A DNA stretch of 64,000 nt from Methanobacterium sp964452085 (GTDB lineage Archaea; Methanobacteriota; Methanobacteria; Methanobacteriales; Methanobacteriaceae). The notes under the pieces were generated by a model. That model was given only the letters and a program-made list of their open reading frames with translations. It ran no database searches and had not been told where the DNA came from. Location: positions 62,001-126,000 of the forward strand of contig CAYVKL010000005.1 of NCBI GenBank assembly GCA_964452085.1. The letters run 5' to 3'. This document shows, piece after piece, positions 34,824 to 43,476 of the stretch (position 1 is its first letter; every line of letters begins with the position of its first letter). The position numbers and the translations under genes were made by a program.

Positions 34824-35225
34824 TTAAAATTTAAACCCATAGTTTGTTAAATTTGAAGAATAGTTTGTTAAGTTGTAAGTTGCCAAGAATTTATCATATC
34901 CCATGGTGTAAACCATTATCACACCAATAGCCCAGAGTATCACTCCAATAATTAGGAAGGCAAGTCCCCAATATTTGGCACTTTTTTCTTTTCGAGTTAC
35001 CAGGTAGAGGCCTGAAACTACTGCTAATGGTAAGAAAAATATTATGCCAATTAGTCCCAGGAGTTTAGCAGACATATATGACTTCTTAATTTTTGGTTCA
35101 TCATCAGTCTTTTTTTCCTCAAGATTATTTTCTGAGTTTTCCTTGACTGGATTGCCACAATTTATACATCTTTCGGAATTTTCTGGATATTCTACTCCAC
35201 ATTTCGGACATCGCACATTATTCAC
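34824..35225 (-). CDS. Zinc-ribbon membrane protein
   Basis: 133 residues: N-terminal zinc ribbon (CPKCGVEYPENSERCINCG), an acidic linker (KENSENNLEEKKTDDEPKIKKSY), and two hydrophobic spans (about residues 53-75 and 85-107), ending with an Asn/Thr/Tyr-rich tail. Function unknown. ATG 35225 follows AGGTGAAT. It belongs to the same class as the proteins at 16535 and 35442, although the zinc ribbons are too short to prove descent. Confidence 0.75.
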   Translation of the reverse strand: MNNVRCPKCGVEYPENSERCINCGNPVKENSENNLEEKKTDDEPKIKKSYMSAKLLGLIGIIFFLPLAVVSGLYLVTRKEKSAKYWGLAFLIIGVILWAIGVIMVYTMGYDKFLATYNLTNYSSNLTNYGFKF

Positions 35226-35441
35226 CTACATATTAAGTTCATTCCTCCAGTATTTAAATTTTGATAAGCTTTCTTCTCAGAAATCATAATTTGGATAATC
35301 ACAATTGAACTTCTTAACATTTTTCTTTATAAAAAAAATTTAAAGATTTTAAGATTAGAAGTATTTATAGTAATATATTCATACTACATTTCATAATAAT
35401 GATCATTCTGTTCCAGTAATAAATTAATAAGGATGCATATA

Positions 35442-35705
35442 ATGAAAGACCTAAGTATCACTAAAATTTTATTTTTAATTTTTATTTTATCAATGGTTCT
35501 GCAAGTAAATTCCATTTATTTATATAATCCCCATAAGGGAGTTAAATGTCCAAATTGTCATTCTAATGACACTATAGTGGTTGCCACTGACGAATTTGAG
35601 CCAGAATATCAATGTCATAACTGCGGAGCATGGTTTTGGAGAAGTGGAGACATAATAAGCTTTGATGAAGATATAAACAGAAAGTACAATGAAAGTCTGA
35701 AATAA
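35442..35705 (+). CDS. Small zinc-ribbon protein with an N-terminal membrane anchor
   Basis: About 87 residues: one hydrophobic segment at the start (about residues 5-25), then a zinc ribbon CPNCHSNDTIVVATDEFEPEYQCHNCGAWFW of the transposase or TFIIS-like kind, and a short acidic tail. With an outside zinc ribbon it may be secreted or membrane-tethered. ATG 35442 is preferred because AAGGATG lies seven bases upstream; 35433 is inside that site. It sits 23 bp upstream of a four-span membrane protein and is probably in its operon. Confidence 0.7.
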   Translation: MKDLSITKILFLIFILSMVLQVNSIYLYNPHKGVKCPNCHSNDTIVVATDEFEPEYQCHNCGAWFWRSGDIISFDEDINRKYNESLK

Positions 35706-35728
35706 ATATTTCTACAAGCGTGATTTTT

Positions 35729-36163
35729 ATGAACAACATTAAATCTGATAAGAATAATGCCTTGAACCTTAAATATTTGAATATTATCCTCATCACATTA
35801 ATCTTATCCTCACTTATCAATTCATTAATTATTATTTTTCGTGAAATTTTCAAATCAGGGAATATTTTACTTTTGATTATTATTTTTGTTCTGCCAATCA
35901 TTTTGGGAGGAGTACTTTCAGGTTTTTCAAAATACGGGCAAAAAAAAGTTCTGGGGGGAGTACTGGTGGGTGCAGTTACAGCCACCATCTCTTTGGGTTT
36001 AACACTTCTAATCTATGGATTGATCACCCTCCCATTTTCTGAGTGGAGCTTTTATATCCCTTTGGGAATAGTTTATATCGTACCCCTCTTTGGAATTGGA
36101 GCATTGTTAGGACTTATTGGCAGTTTTGTGGGTATTCTGATTAGAAAATGGCATGATAAATAA
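35729..36163 (+). CDS. Four-span membrane protein of unknown function
   Basis: About 144 residues with four hydrophobic spans (about residues 15-37, 46-66, 78-103 and 111-137). Gly-rich turns (LGGVLSGFSKYGQKKVLGGVLVGAVTA) resemble small archaeal DUF5518-like membrane proteins, but I cannot assign it firmly. ATG 35729 follows GTGATTTTT; GTG 35720 is in frame and lies in that site. It lies between two zinc-ribbon genes on the same strand (gaps of 23 and 38 bp), which suggests a three-gene operon. Confidence 0.7.
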   Translation: MNNIKSDKNNALNLKYLNIILITLILSSLINSLIIIFREIFKSGNILLLIIIFVLPIILGGVLSGFSKYGQKKVLGGVLVGAVTATISLGLTLLIYGLITLPFSEWSFYIPLGIVYIVPLFGIGALLGLIGSFVGILIRKWHDK

Positions 36164-36201
36164 TGTTCAAAGATATAGAATTTGCATATGGAGGTTATTA
36201 G

Positions 36202-36912
36202 ATGTACTGTCCACAGTGTGGAAGAGAAAATTCAGTTAATTCCAAGTTTTGCGAGTATTGTGGTGAGGATTTGGATAAAATAAGTGTTTATAAAAAAAAT
36301 AAAAATATCCTGGTTTTTGTCGGGATAATTCTATTTTTTGGGGCTATTTCTGCTATTTATTCTGGACAAGGTTTGATCTTTGCAGTATTACTAATTTTAA
36401 TTTTAATTTTCGCATTCCTTTATAAACCAATCTTATCCAGACTCAGTGGTCCACATGCTAATAAATACTGTCCTAGGTGCGAGGAATCCGATTTTAATGA
36501 AAAATTCTGTGTCAAATGCGGATATAATTTAGAAGATGTTTTAGGATATTTCACTGTTTCCAAAAATTATATTGAAGTGAATAAGAATTATCTGAACATA
36601 TATGAAAGGATTCGAATGCAACAAAAGGGAACAAGTGGGAGGCCTGGCGTTCATTCCCATAAACGTTATGGTCCCTACACCTATTATCTTGATAAAATCA
36701 ACAATTTGCACCTCTCCCAATGCAAAAACACAATTTCAAAGAAACCCTGCTTGAAATTCAACTATGATAGTCCAGAATGTAAAAATCCCCCTGAACATAA
36801 ATCTGATGGAAAATGCTTAGTTTACGTTATAATAGATAAAAAAACCGAAAAAGAGATGGATAATCTGTTTTCAATGGGTTATTATGACAATTCAGCCCAT
36901 GATAATATATAA
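36202..36912 (+). CDS. Double zinc-ribbon membrane protein, paralogue of the gene at 17032
   Basis: 236 residues. Zinc ribbon 1 (MYCPQCGRENSVNSKFCEYCG), two membrane spans (about 33-72), zinc ribbon 2 (KYCPRCEESDFNEKFCVKCGYNLED) and a C-terminal domain of about 120 residues with extra Cys (LSQCKN, KPCLKF, SPECKN and GKCLVY). Same order and spacing as the gene at 17032, 19 kb away. ATG 36202 follows GGAGGTTATTAG, a strong site. Function unknown; the paired ribbons facing the cytoplasm could scaffold other proteins. Confidence 0.75.
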   Translation: MYCPQCGRENSVNSKFCEYCGEDLDKISVYKKNKNILVFVGIILFFGAISAIYSGQGLIFAVLLILILIFAFLYKPILSRLSGPHANKYCPRCEESDFNEKFCVKCGYNLEDVLGYFTVSKNYIEVNKNYLNIYERIRMQQKGTSGRPGVHSHKRYGPYTYYLDKINNLHLSQCKNTISKKPCLKFNYDSPECKNPPEHKSDGKCLVYVIIDKKTEKEMDNLFSMGYYDNSAHDNI

Positions 36913-37066
36913 TCCTAAATCAACCCAATAAAAATCCATTCAACTAATAAAGCATGATTGTGATAGTTATTCCATGGGAAAACTTCAAATTTAATAATTA
37001 AAAAGAATAACAAATATGTAGAATAGTAATATTGTAATAAAAGGGGGTTTTAATATTAAAGATCAG

Positions 37067-37516
37067 TTGAACTTATTTTCAGTAGGATTAATAACCGGAA
37101 TCATGATTCTGGTTGTTTTAGCTTCAGGTTGTTTTTCCAATGATCCTAAGCCTAATGAAGTAATAATTACCGGTGCTTCCAACACATCCTTTTACCAAAT
37201 CAACATTGACTATCCCGGGAAGTGGTCTGGCAAAATTAAGTATTACATGGTTCTAAATAACAGTGCTAGGGTTAACAATGGGATTGATATTTCCGGAACT
37301 AAAGAGAACATCTATTCCATAACTCAAAATGTTAAGGGATTACAAATAAATGCCACTAAAGGGGATTACACCACGAATACATTAACTATCACTATACAAA
37401 AAGAAGGTCAAATAATTAAAAGCAACTCAACTTCTGAACCGGGAGGTTCTGTTAATCTAGTATTCGGTGATTATCAAACAATCCAAAGCACTGCAGATAT
37501 GGATTGGGGGCGATAA
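37067..37516 (+). CDS. Putative lipoprotein
   Basis: About 149 residues. A hydrophobic leader ends in a lipobox-like VLASGC (about residue 22 from TTG), followed by a beta-rich domain (TGASNTSFYQINIDYPGKWSGKIKYYM...). The domain resembles small lipoproteins common in Methanobacterium. The start is unclear. TTG 37067 has no ribosome binding site, whereas a GGGGG run at 37043-37047 is seven bases before ATT 37055, in frame, which would add Lys-Asp-Gln and give the leader a normal positive N-terminus. An ATT start is therefore possible. Confidence 0.65.
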   Translation: MNLFSVGLITGIMILVVLASGCFSNDPKPNEVIITGASNTSFYQINIDYPGKWSGKIKYYMVLNNSARVNNGIDISGTKENIYSITQNVKGLQINATKGDYTTNTLTITIQKEGQIIKSNSTSEPGGSVNLVFGDYQTIQSTADMDWGR

Positions 37517-37606
37517 TGGCATTTAGAAAATTATATTATCTTTAATGATAAATTGCAACTTAATAAATTGAAATTTAGAAAGATTTTTGTATTGGACCCC
37601 TACCAT

Positions 37607-37647
37607 AGATTTTACTTCGTTATAGAATTGTTAAACGAAGTAAATCT
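37607..37647 (+). terminator. Stem-loop in the gap after the lipoprotein gene
   Basis: TTTACTTCGTT (37611-37621) and AACGAAGTAAA (37634-37644) form a perfect 11-bp stem with a 12-base loop. With one bulged T the stem extends by three pairs (37607-37609 with 37645-37647). A T-rich stretch follows. It may terminate the upstream transcript or act in the leader of the next gene. Confidence 0.5.
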
Positions 37648-37680
37648 CAAACATTTTTACTTCCACATTCTTAATATGGA

Positions 37681-38565
37681 ATGGAGTTAAAAATAAATCC
37701 AATAAGATACATTTTTCACATCTTAAATTTTTTAATAGGGCATAACATGAAAATTCCTTTCCACAAAGATAATAAAGATAATAAAAAGCTTTACAAAGAA
37801 CAAAAAAAGCCTAATGAAGTTTTAAACACATTAAAACCGTTTTTGATTCTGGAAAAAAAGAAAAAAATCATTTTAATAAGTATTGTTGTGATTTTTATTG
37901 TTTTTTTGGCGATTTTATCGTTTGCATTCAATGGAACCTCTACTAGTACTAGTTCAGGTCACTCCAAGGTTTCCACAATTACTTTAGGAAAAACCAATGA
38001 TTCAACTGTTACCAAAGAGGGCCCTTATGGGAATAGAAGTTCTAATGTTACCATAGCTTACATTGTCGGGGTTCATCCGCGAGAATCAGGTGCACACCAG
38101 GCCATTGTGGATTCAATACGAGAAAAGGATGCAAAACTTGAAAAAGCATATTATTTGTACATAATAAATGCCCCAATTTATCAGAATAATTATCCAAAAG
38201 AGAGATTAAACGGGCAAAAATTAGCAAATGAGTACATTGTCCCAGATATAATTCAAAATAGATACCAACTTGCCGTGGATATTCATTCAAGTAATGGTAG
38301 TTACTCTGTAGACCGATTTATTTTTGCACCGTCTAAAGGCAATAAATCAGTTGCAATATCCCTGGAATTAAAAAATAAACTTTCCTGGATTAAGTATTAT
38401 TTCCCTCCTAATCCCTCAAGTACGGAATATGTTACTATTCCCTTAACTCAGTCCGGAATCCCTTCAATTATTTATGAGGCATATAAATATGATTCCAACA
38501 CCACAAACCGAGAACATGCCAATGAATTCATAGAAGTTATTGACCGCAGCCAAATCTTTAAGTGA
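37681..38565 (+). CDS. Membrane-anchored M14-like metallopeptidase or deacylase
   Basis: Up to 294 residues. A cytoplasmic Lys-rich N-terminus, one transmembrane span (about 62-82, IILISIVVIFIVFLAILSFAF), a Ser/Thr linker, then an extracellular domain with an M14-type zinc site: HxxE in VGVHPRESGAHQ, the third ligand in LAVDIHSSNG, and a candidate catalytic Glu in PSIIYEAYKYD. It is short for a carboxypeptidase and closer to succinylglutamate-desuccinylase-like or pseudomurein-related peptidases. An external position suggests a role in wall or peptide turnover; that is inference. An ATG at 37747 (MKIPFHKDN) is an alternative start; neither has a clear ribosome binding site. Confidence 0.75.
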   Translation: MELKINPIRYIFHILNFLIGHNMKIPFHKDNKDNKKLYKEQKKPNEVLNTLKPFLILEKKKKIILISIVVIFIVFLAILSFAFNGTSTSTSSGHSKVSTITLGKTNDSTVTKEGPYGNRSSNVTIAYIVGVHPRESGAHQAIVDSIREKDAKLEKAYYLYIINAPIYQNNYPKERLNGQKLANEYIVPDIIQNRYQLAVDIHSSNGSYSVDRFIFAPSKGNKSVAISLELKNKLSWIKYYFPPNPSSTEYVTIPLTQSGIPSIIYEAYKYDSNTTNREHANEFIEVIDRSQIFK

Positions 38566-38894
38566 AAATGATAATCAGTTAATCAATCATAATTTTTAAA
38601 ATTTTTATTTTTATTTGAAATCGCAAATTATGTGAAAATCTATTAGTTTAGTCATTTTCATCGAAATTACTGTTTTTTAATCAACCAGTATATAGGTAGT
38701 GATTGATTTGTAGTAATTTCGCAGATTTTTGATTCATACCATGAACATCATACTCCGAACCAATTAATTGGAAGAGAATCTTAACACCAATCAAGAAATA
38801 ATTATCATTATACTTGAGAAAATCCAAAAAGAAATTTAATACTAATTATTGTACAATGTTTAGTTCAAGAGGTTCCCTAAAATAAAAAAAAAAT
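38566..38894. other. Gap of 329 bp with an inverted repeat
   Basis: No ORF of note. CGAAATTACT (38662-38671) and AGTAATTTCG (38712-38721) are perfect 10-bp inverted arms around 40 bases that contain further complementarity (AATCAA with TTGATT). It lies between convergent genes, so it may be a bidirectional terminator or the remnant of a small mobile element. Confidence 0.5.
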
Positions 38895-39836
38895 CTAAAA
38901 ATTTAAAACTTGACTGGTTGAGTACCCCTGTTTTTTGAATTCTGATTTGAGAAATTCAACCTTCTCCATATCAACCCTTATTAAATTCAAATCAACTGGA
39001 AGTGATTTGATGAAATCCTTACTTATGCCTCGCATCTTTAATATTTTATTGTATTCATTCATATCATCAACAATACTTGCTTCACCGGTAATTTGCATTC
39101 CACTTAAACTATTCATTCCAGTATAATCTTCATAGATTGCCACTGACACGTGATTTTGAGAAATCAAGTTGGCAAACTTCTCCCCACCCTCACTGAGAAT
39201 GAAAATTTGACCCTGATTATAATTATACTCCAATGGTGTAGCCCTTACCCGTCCCGGAGAACTGGTGGCCAGTGTGCAAGTATTATGCTCGTTTAGGAAT
39301 GTTTCAACCTCTTCTCGAAGTTTGGAAACAGGCATCTGATTTAAAAGCCCTTCTTTAACCTCTTTAAGCCGCAAAGCCCAGTCCACAACCTCATCTTTCT
39401 TGAATAAGTCCATTCCCTGAGCTGGCAAACCTTCTCGAGTAATATATTCTTTCAAGGCCTCATAGTCTCTTTCATTTAATCGATCCATCTCCAGACGACC
39501 TCCTAAAACACCCAATTCAAGAACATTACCCTCCAGGCGATCTTCAACTTCTCTGAGAACGCGTAAACCTTCAGAACCATTGAGACATGTGCAGAAAAAA
39601 GCGATATTCTTCTTACTTAACCATTCTTTCTCATTTTCAATGAAAATTTCAAGTTTAGGATGGATTTTTCCATTATAGATGGGTGTGCCAAAAACAATTA
39701 AATCAAATTCCCTGCAAGATTCATCAAACTGAGACAGAGGGAAACGACGAGAAGGCCCCATAATTAAAGAAATAATATTTGCTGCTTCCCAGGTAGATCC
39801 ATACCTGCTTTCATATAAAACTAGTGTCTTTATCAA
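38895..39836 (-). CDS. Fusion of a flavodoxin and a pyridoxamine-oxidase-like FMN domain
   Basis: 313 residues. The N-terminal part (about 1-150) is a flavodoxin or protoporphyrinogen-oxidase-like domain with the FMN loop VLYESRYGSTWEAA and VFGTPIYNGKIHP. The C-terminal part (about 170-305) is a split-barrel PNPOx-like domain (LATSSPGRVRATPLEYNYNQGQIFILSEGGEKFANL...VSVAIYEDYTG). Both halves bind flavin in related proteins, so this may pass electrons internally, for example for oxygen or nitrosative-stress defence. The start is TTG 39836, six bases after GGGGGG. The gene upstream on this strand (39948) shares the leader TAATTCAGGGGG and also starts with TTG. Confidence 0.85.
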   Translation of the reverse strand: MIKTLVLYESRYGSTWEAANIISLIMGPSRRFPLSQFDESCREFDLIVFGTPIYNGKIHPKLEIFIENEKEWLSKKNIAFFCTCLNGSEGLRVLREVEDRLEGNVLELGVLGGRLEMDRLNERDYEALKEYITREGLPAQGMDLFKKDEVVDWALRLKEVKEGLLNQMPVSKLREEVETFLNEHNTCTLATSSPGRVRATPLEYNYNQGQIFILSEGGEKFANLISQNHVSVAIYEDYTGMNSLSGMQITGEASIVDDMNEYNKILKMRGISKDFIKSLPVDLNLIRVDMEKVEFLKSEFKKQGYSTSQVLNF

Positions 39837-39947
39837 TAGTATCCCCCCTGAATTACTTCAGATACCCCGAATATGCCTAAAAATACCTTAATATTTGCAA
39901 AAATGCTTGATTTTCCCAAAAAATAAAAAAAAGGAAAAATCCTTTTT

Positions 39948-40478
39948 TTATTCAATTTTAAAGCTTCTTACAATAACATCAAAGGATGTTTGAGCAGAAT
40001 TCACATCTGCACCGCCACCAGTGGCGAATAAAAGCAAATACAATGTGTTGTTCTTCTCGAAATCTACAAGCCTTGCATAAGCTTTATTACCCTGAGAATC
40101 AGTTCCAGTGTAGCTTATGTCGCTAGCATTGATTCCACCAATTGTAATTGATTTATTGGTCACATTTTGACCGGACTGTTGGGCTTGAGTAACCAGATCT
40201 TGTCTAGCCTGAGTCATATTGCTAGTACTTGCATTAGCAACTTTTAAGATCAAAACCACACTACCTTTAGTTCCATTGGAAGATATGAAATCCTGATTAG
40301 CCACTACAATCTGAGTAGCATTGGCACCTAACTGACTGGAAGCATTCCAGGTATCAGGATAATTGAAAGACATTCCACCTGCTGAAAAATTTTTAGTACT
40401 AATTGTCTGATCTGAAGTGCAACCAGACACCATTACCGCCAGAGAAAGTACTGCTAACACCAACAAATATTTTTTCAA
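39948..40478 (-). CDS. PsbP-like lipoprotein
   Basis: 176 residues. Signal peptide with lipobox (AVLSLAVMVSGC, lipid Cys at about 20), then a PsbP/Mog1-like single domain beginning FSAGGMSFNYPDTWNASSQ and ending TSFDVIVRSFKIE. Such PsbP-related lipoproteins are frequent in Methanobacterium and have no known function. Translation starts at TTG 40478, seven bases after AGGGGGT. It stands upstream of the flavodoxin fusion on the same strand (111 bp apart). Confidence 0.8.
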   Translation of the reverse strand: MKKYLLVLAVLSLAVMVSGCTSDQTISTKNFSAGGMSFNYPDTWNASSQLGANATQIVVANQDFISSNGTKGSVVLILKVANASTSNMTQARQDLVTQAQQSGQNVTNKSITIGGINASDISYTGTDSQGNKAYARLVDFEKNNTLYLLLFATGGGADVNSAQTSFDVIVRSFKIE

Positions 40479-40573
40479 GTTTCTTACCCCCTGAATTATA
40501 AGTTTTTAAGTAAATTATTATATTACAGCTATATATGGCTTTAACAACCATAAATATTATGGTATAAATTTTA

Positions 40574-41590
40574 ATGAAAAATAGTATAATCCACTTTATT
40601 ATAAAGAATCTGCAAAATAATTTATATTTGGAGCCTTTTTTTATGACATACGGACAAGATAATCCGCAAAAGCTTAAAGAAAAACTGATGGAAGAATATC
40701 AGGACAAATCAATTGAAGATTTGGAAAATGGAAAAGAAATAGAAACTAAATGGGGTTCATGTTACTGTTTCGCCACTGAGGAAAAGTTAGAAATTCAAAC
40801 AGCAGACAAAAGCAATGTTAATCAATGTTTACTAAGTGATTTGAAATTAATAAAAGGAATTGGTGAATCAAAGGAAAACAAACTTAAAAAAGATGGGTAC
40901 CAGTCATTGGAAGATCTAAAAGACCATCCAATTTATGGTGAATCCGCATGTGAGTTTACCCAGAATATGGAAATTGGAAATGTTGAAGCTCTTTCAGAAT
41001 GGATCTCTTCACGATACTCAGCCTCCCATCCTCTGAATCTCCTTTTATCTTCATTATCAGGGGCTGAAAACATGCTTTTCATGGATATTGAAACCCTTGG
41101 CCTTAAAGAAGTTCCTTTGATTTTAATCGGAGTTGCTGAAACGTCAGGAGATGGTTTAACTATAAAACAATATTTATTAAGAGATTTAAAAGAGGAAAAA
41201 GCTGTTTTAGAAGGTTTTATCTCCCATCAGAATGATGATAAAATTTACGTTACCTTTAACGGCCGGAGCTTTGATGTTCCATTCATCAGGAGCAGAATAC
41301 GTTATCATGGTCTTAACAATAAGATAAACAGCCAGCATCTGGATCTTCTACATTATTCCCGGCGTCAATGGAAAAACGAACTCCCAGACTGCAAGTTGCA
41401 AACCCTTGAAAAACACCTTTTTGGTGTTGAAAGGAGTGGTGATGTGCCCAGCAGTCGTGTTCCTGAATTTTACCTCACATATCGTGAAACAGGCAATATT
41501 GGACCTTTAGTCCCCATAATAGAACACAACCGAGAAGATGTTATTACCCTAGCCAGGATTCTATCATTACTCAATAAAACCACGGTTTAG
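40574..41590 (+). CDS. RNase H-like 3'-5' exonuclease with helix-hairpin-helix (YprB/COG3359 type)
   Basis: 338 residues. A helix-hairpin-helix-like segment (LKLIKGIGESKENKLKKDGY, about residues 92-112) precedes a DEDD exonuclease fold: motif I FMDIETLGL, motif II VTFNGRSFDVPFIRSR, motif III HNREDVITLARIL. The YprB-type proteins act on nucleic acids, but the substrate is not defined. An in-frame ATG at 40643 (MTYGQDNP) is an alternative start; ATG 40574 is kept because the sequence before it reads plausibly (IIHFIIKNL). It is convergent with polX, with only 14 bp between the stops. Confidence 0.85.
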   Translation: MKNSIIHFIIKNLQNNLYLEPFFMTYGQDNPQKLKEKLMEEYQDKSIEDLENGKEIETKWGSCYCFATEEKLEIQTADKSNVNQCLLSDLKLIKGIGESKENKLKKDGYQSLEDLKDHPIYGESACEFTQNMEIGNVEALSEWISSRYSASHPLNLLLSSLSGAENMLFMDIETLGLKEVPLILIGVAETSGDGLTIKQYLLRDLKEEKAVLEGFISHQNDDKIYVTFNGRSFDVPFIRSRIRYHGLNNKINSQHLDLLHYSRRQWKNELPDCKLQTLEKHLFGVERSGDVPSSRVPEFYLTYRETGNIGPLVPIIEHNREDVITLARILSLLNKTTV

Positions 41591-41604
41591 ATACCTCTTT
41601 AAAA

Positions 41605-43305
41605 TTATTTCAATGTTTTTAAAAGGTTTTTCAATGACATGGTATTTATGATATCTTTTGTCTGAGCCCAGCCGCGGCGGGCTGTTGCAACACCCAGTTC
41701 CATGTAATTTAAATCATGCGGATGATGAGCATCGGTGTTCACAGCAAGACTGCAGCCATGTTCTACTGCCATTTTAACGTGTATATCTTTTAAATCCAGC
41801 CTTTTAGGTTGTGAATTAACTTCCAACACAGTACCAGTATCTGCAGCAACCTGGAACAGTTTATCCAAATTTAATTTATAGGCTTGCCTCTCCTTGAGTT
41901 TCCTTCCAGTGGGATGGGCCAATATGTGAACGTATTCATTTTCAAGGGCATTTGAAAGCCTCACATTCATTTTTTCTGGGTCCTGGTGAAGATCATAATG
42001 AACAGATGCAATTACAAGATCCAGATCAGCCAGTACATTATTAGATACATCAAGATTTCCATAGGAATCTAAGTTTACCTCAGCACCCTTTAAGATGGTT
42101 ATATTTCCAATTTCATCATTGATTCTATCAATTTCCTTCATTTGTTCCATTAATCGTTTCTCATCCATCCCACCAGCCACGGGAAGGATTGTGTGGTCTG
42201 TTATGGCCATATATTTATATCCCATTATTACTGCTTCCCATGCCATTTTTCTAATGGATGCCTTACCATCACTCCAGTTTGTGTGCAGGTGAAGATCACC
42301 TTTAATATCCTCATAATCAACCAAATGTGGGAGTTTTCCTTTTAAAGCTGCCTCTATTTCCCCTGTGTTCTCTCGGAGTTCTGGTGGAATGTAATGCAAA
42401 CCAAGACTTCTAAAAACATCTTTTTCGGTTTTTCCAGCCAGAAGCTTATCACCCTGGAAAACACCGTATTCATTTAGTTTCATTTTACGGGATATGGCGA
42501 TTTTACGTAACTGAATATTAAGTTCACGTGACCCTGTGAAGTACAACAGTGCAGAACCAAAATCTTCCTCTTTGAAAACCCGGATATCTGCATCCATACC
42601 ATTATACAACCTCACTGTTGATTTGGAATGCCCCCTTACAATTGTTTCATCAACTATATCCATAGCTGTGAAATAATCCATAACTTCCTCTGGATGTTCA
42701 GTGACAACTAAAAAATCAATATCACCAGCAGTTTCCTTTCTGCGGCGGATTGAACCTGCAATTTCTACTCTACTTACTACCTTCAGAGAATTCATTCTTT
42801 TTTTGATTCCATTGGCCAGAGGTAGGACTTCTCCCAGTAACTGCCGCCCGGTGCTTTTACGGGCAAATTCCAGATTATGAAGAATTTTAGCCTCGGTTTT
42901 TGCACCCATCCCCTTTAATCTGCGGATATGATGGCGCTTTCCCTCTCTTTCCAGATCATCCAAGTTTTTAACGCCTAACTCATGATAGAGGATTTTTATT
43001 TTTTTAGGACCCAATCCTTCCACTGACATTAAAGCATCTAGATCAAGTGGAAACTCTTCTTTAAGATTTTCCAGGTACTGGAGTTTTCCTGAGTCTAATA
43101 TCTCCTCAATTTTCTCATGAATATGTTTACCTATCCCTGGAAGTTCCTCTAACTTTCCCTGATTTCTAAGATCTGCAACATCCACACTCAGGGTTTCTAT
43201 AGTGTGAGCTGCTCTTCTGTAAGCTTTGGTTCGAAAATCAACACCATCCATTTCCAGATAATCAGCTAATCTGTGAAGTATGGATGCAACTTTCTTATTC
43301 TGCAT
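41605..43305 (-). CDS. polX: Family X DNA polymerase with PHP domain
   Basis: 566 residues. The PolX part (about 1-320) holds two HhH motifs (ELPGIGKHIHEKIEEI and SVEGLGPKKIKILYHELG), the nucleotidyltransferase metal site (GDIDFLVV) and the third Asp in ADIRVFKEED, with the nucleotide-binding LLYFTGS. The PHP phosphoesterase part (about 330-566) begins GDLHLHTNWSDGKASI and contains SVHYDLHQDPEK, ILAHPTGRK and NTDAHHPHDL, all metal ligands. Enzymes of this design fill short gaps and proofread or process 3' ends in base-excision repair. ATG 43305 lacks a clear ribosome binding site. Confidence 0.95.
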   Translation of the reverse strand: MQNKKVASILHRLADYLEMDGVDFRTKAYRRAAHTIETLSVDVADLRNQGKLEELPGIGKHIHEKIEEILDSGKLQYLENLKEEFPLDLDALMSVEGLGPKKIKILYHELGVKNLDDLEREGKRHHIRRLKGMGAKTEAKILHNLEFARKSTGRQLLGEVLPLANGIKKRMNSLKVVSRVEIAGSIRRRKETAGDIDFLVVTEHPEEVMDYFTAMDIVDETIVRGHSKSTVRLYNGMDADIRVFKEEDFGSALLYFTGSRELNIQLRKIAISRKMKLNEYGVFQGDKLLAGKTEKDVFRSLGLHYIPPELRENTGEIEAALKGKLPHLVDYEDIKGDLHLHTNWSDGKASIRKMAWEAVIMGYKYMAITDHTILPVAGGMDEKRLMEQMKEIDRINDEIGNITILKGAEVNLDSYGNLDVSNNVLADLDLVIASVHYDLHQDPEKMNVRLSNALENEYVHILAHPTGRKLKERQAYKLNLDKLFQVAADTGTVLEVNSQPKRLDLKDIHVKMAVEHGCSLAVNTDAHHPHDLNYMELGVATARRGWAQTKDIINTMSLKNLLKTLK

Positions 43306-43476
43306 GGTTTATAGTATGTGATTGATTTTTAAAATTTTTATTTATAACACACCAAAAATCACACCTCAATGATGATGAGAAAAAATTTGCAAATCAAATT
43401 TTATGGTAATTAATCCAATAATTAAACATTAATTAGTTAATATTAATCGGTTTGCATTTGAAATAAGCTGTATTAA

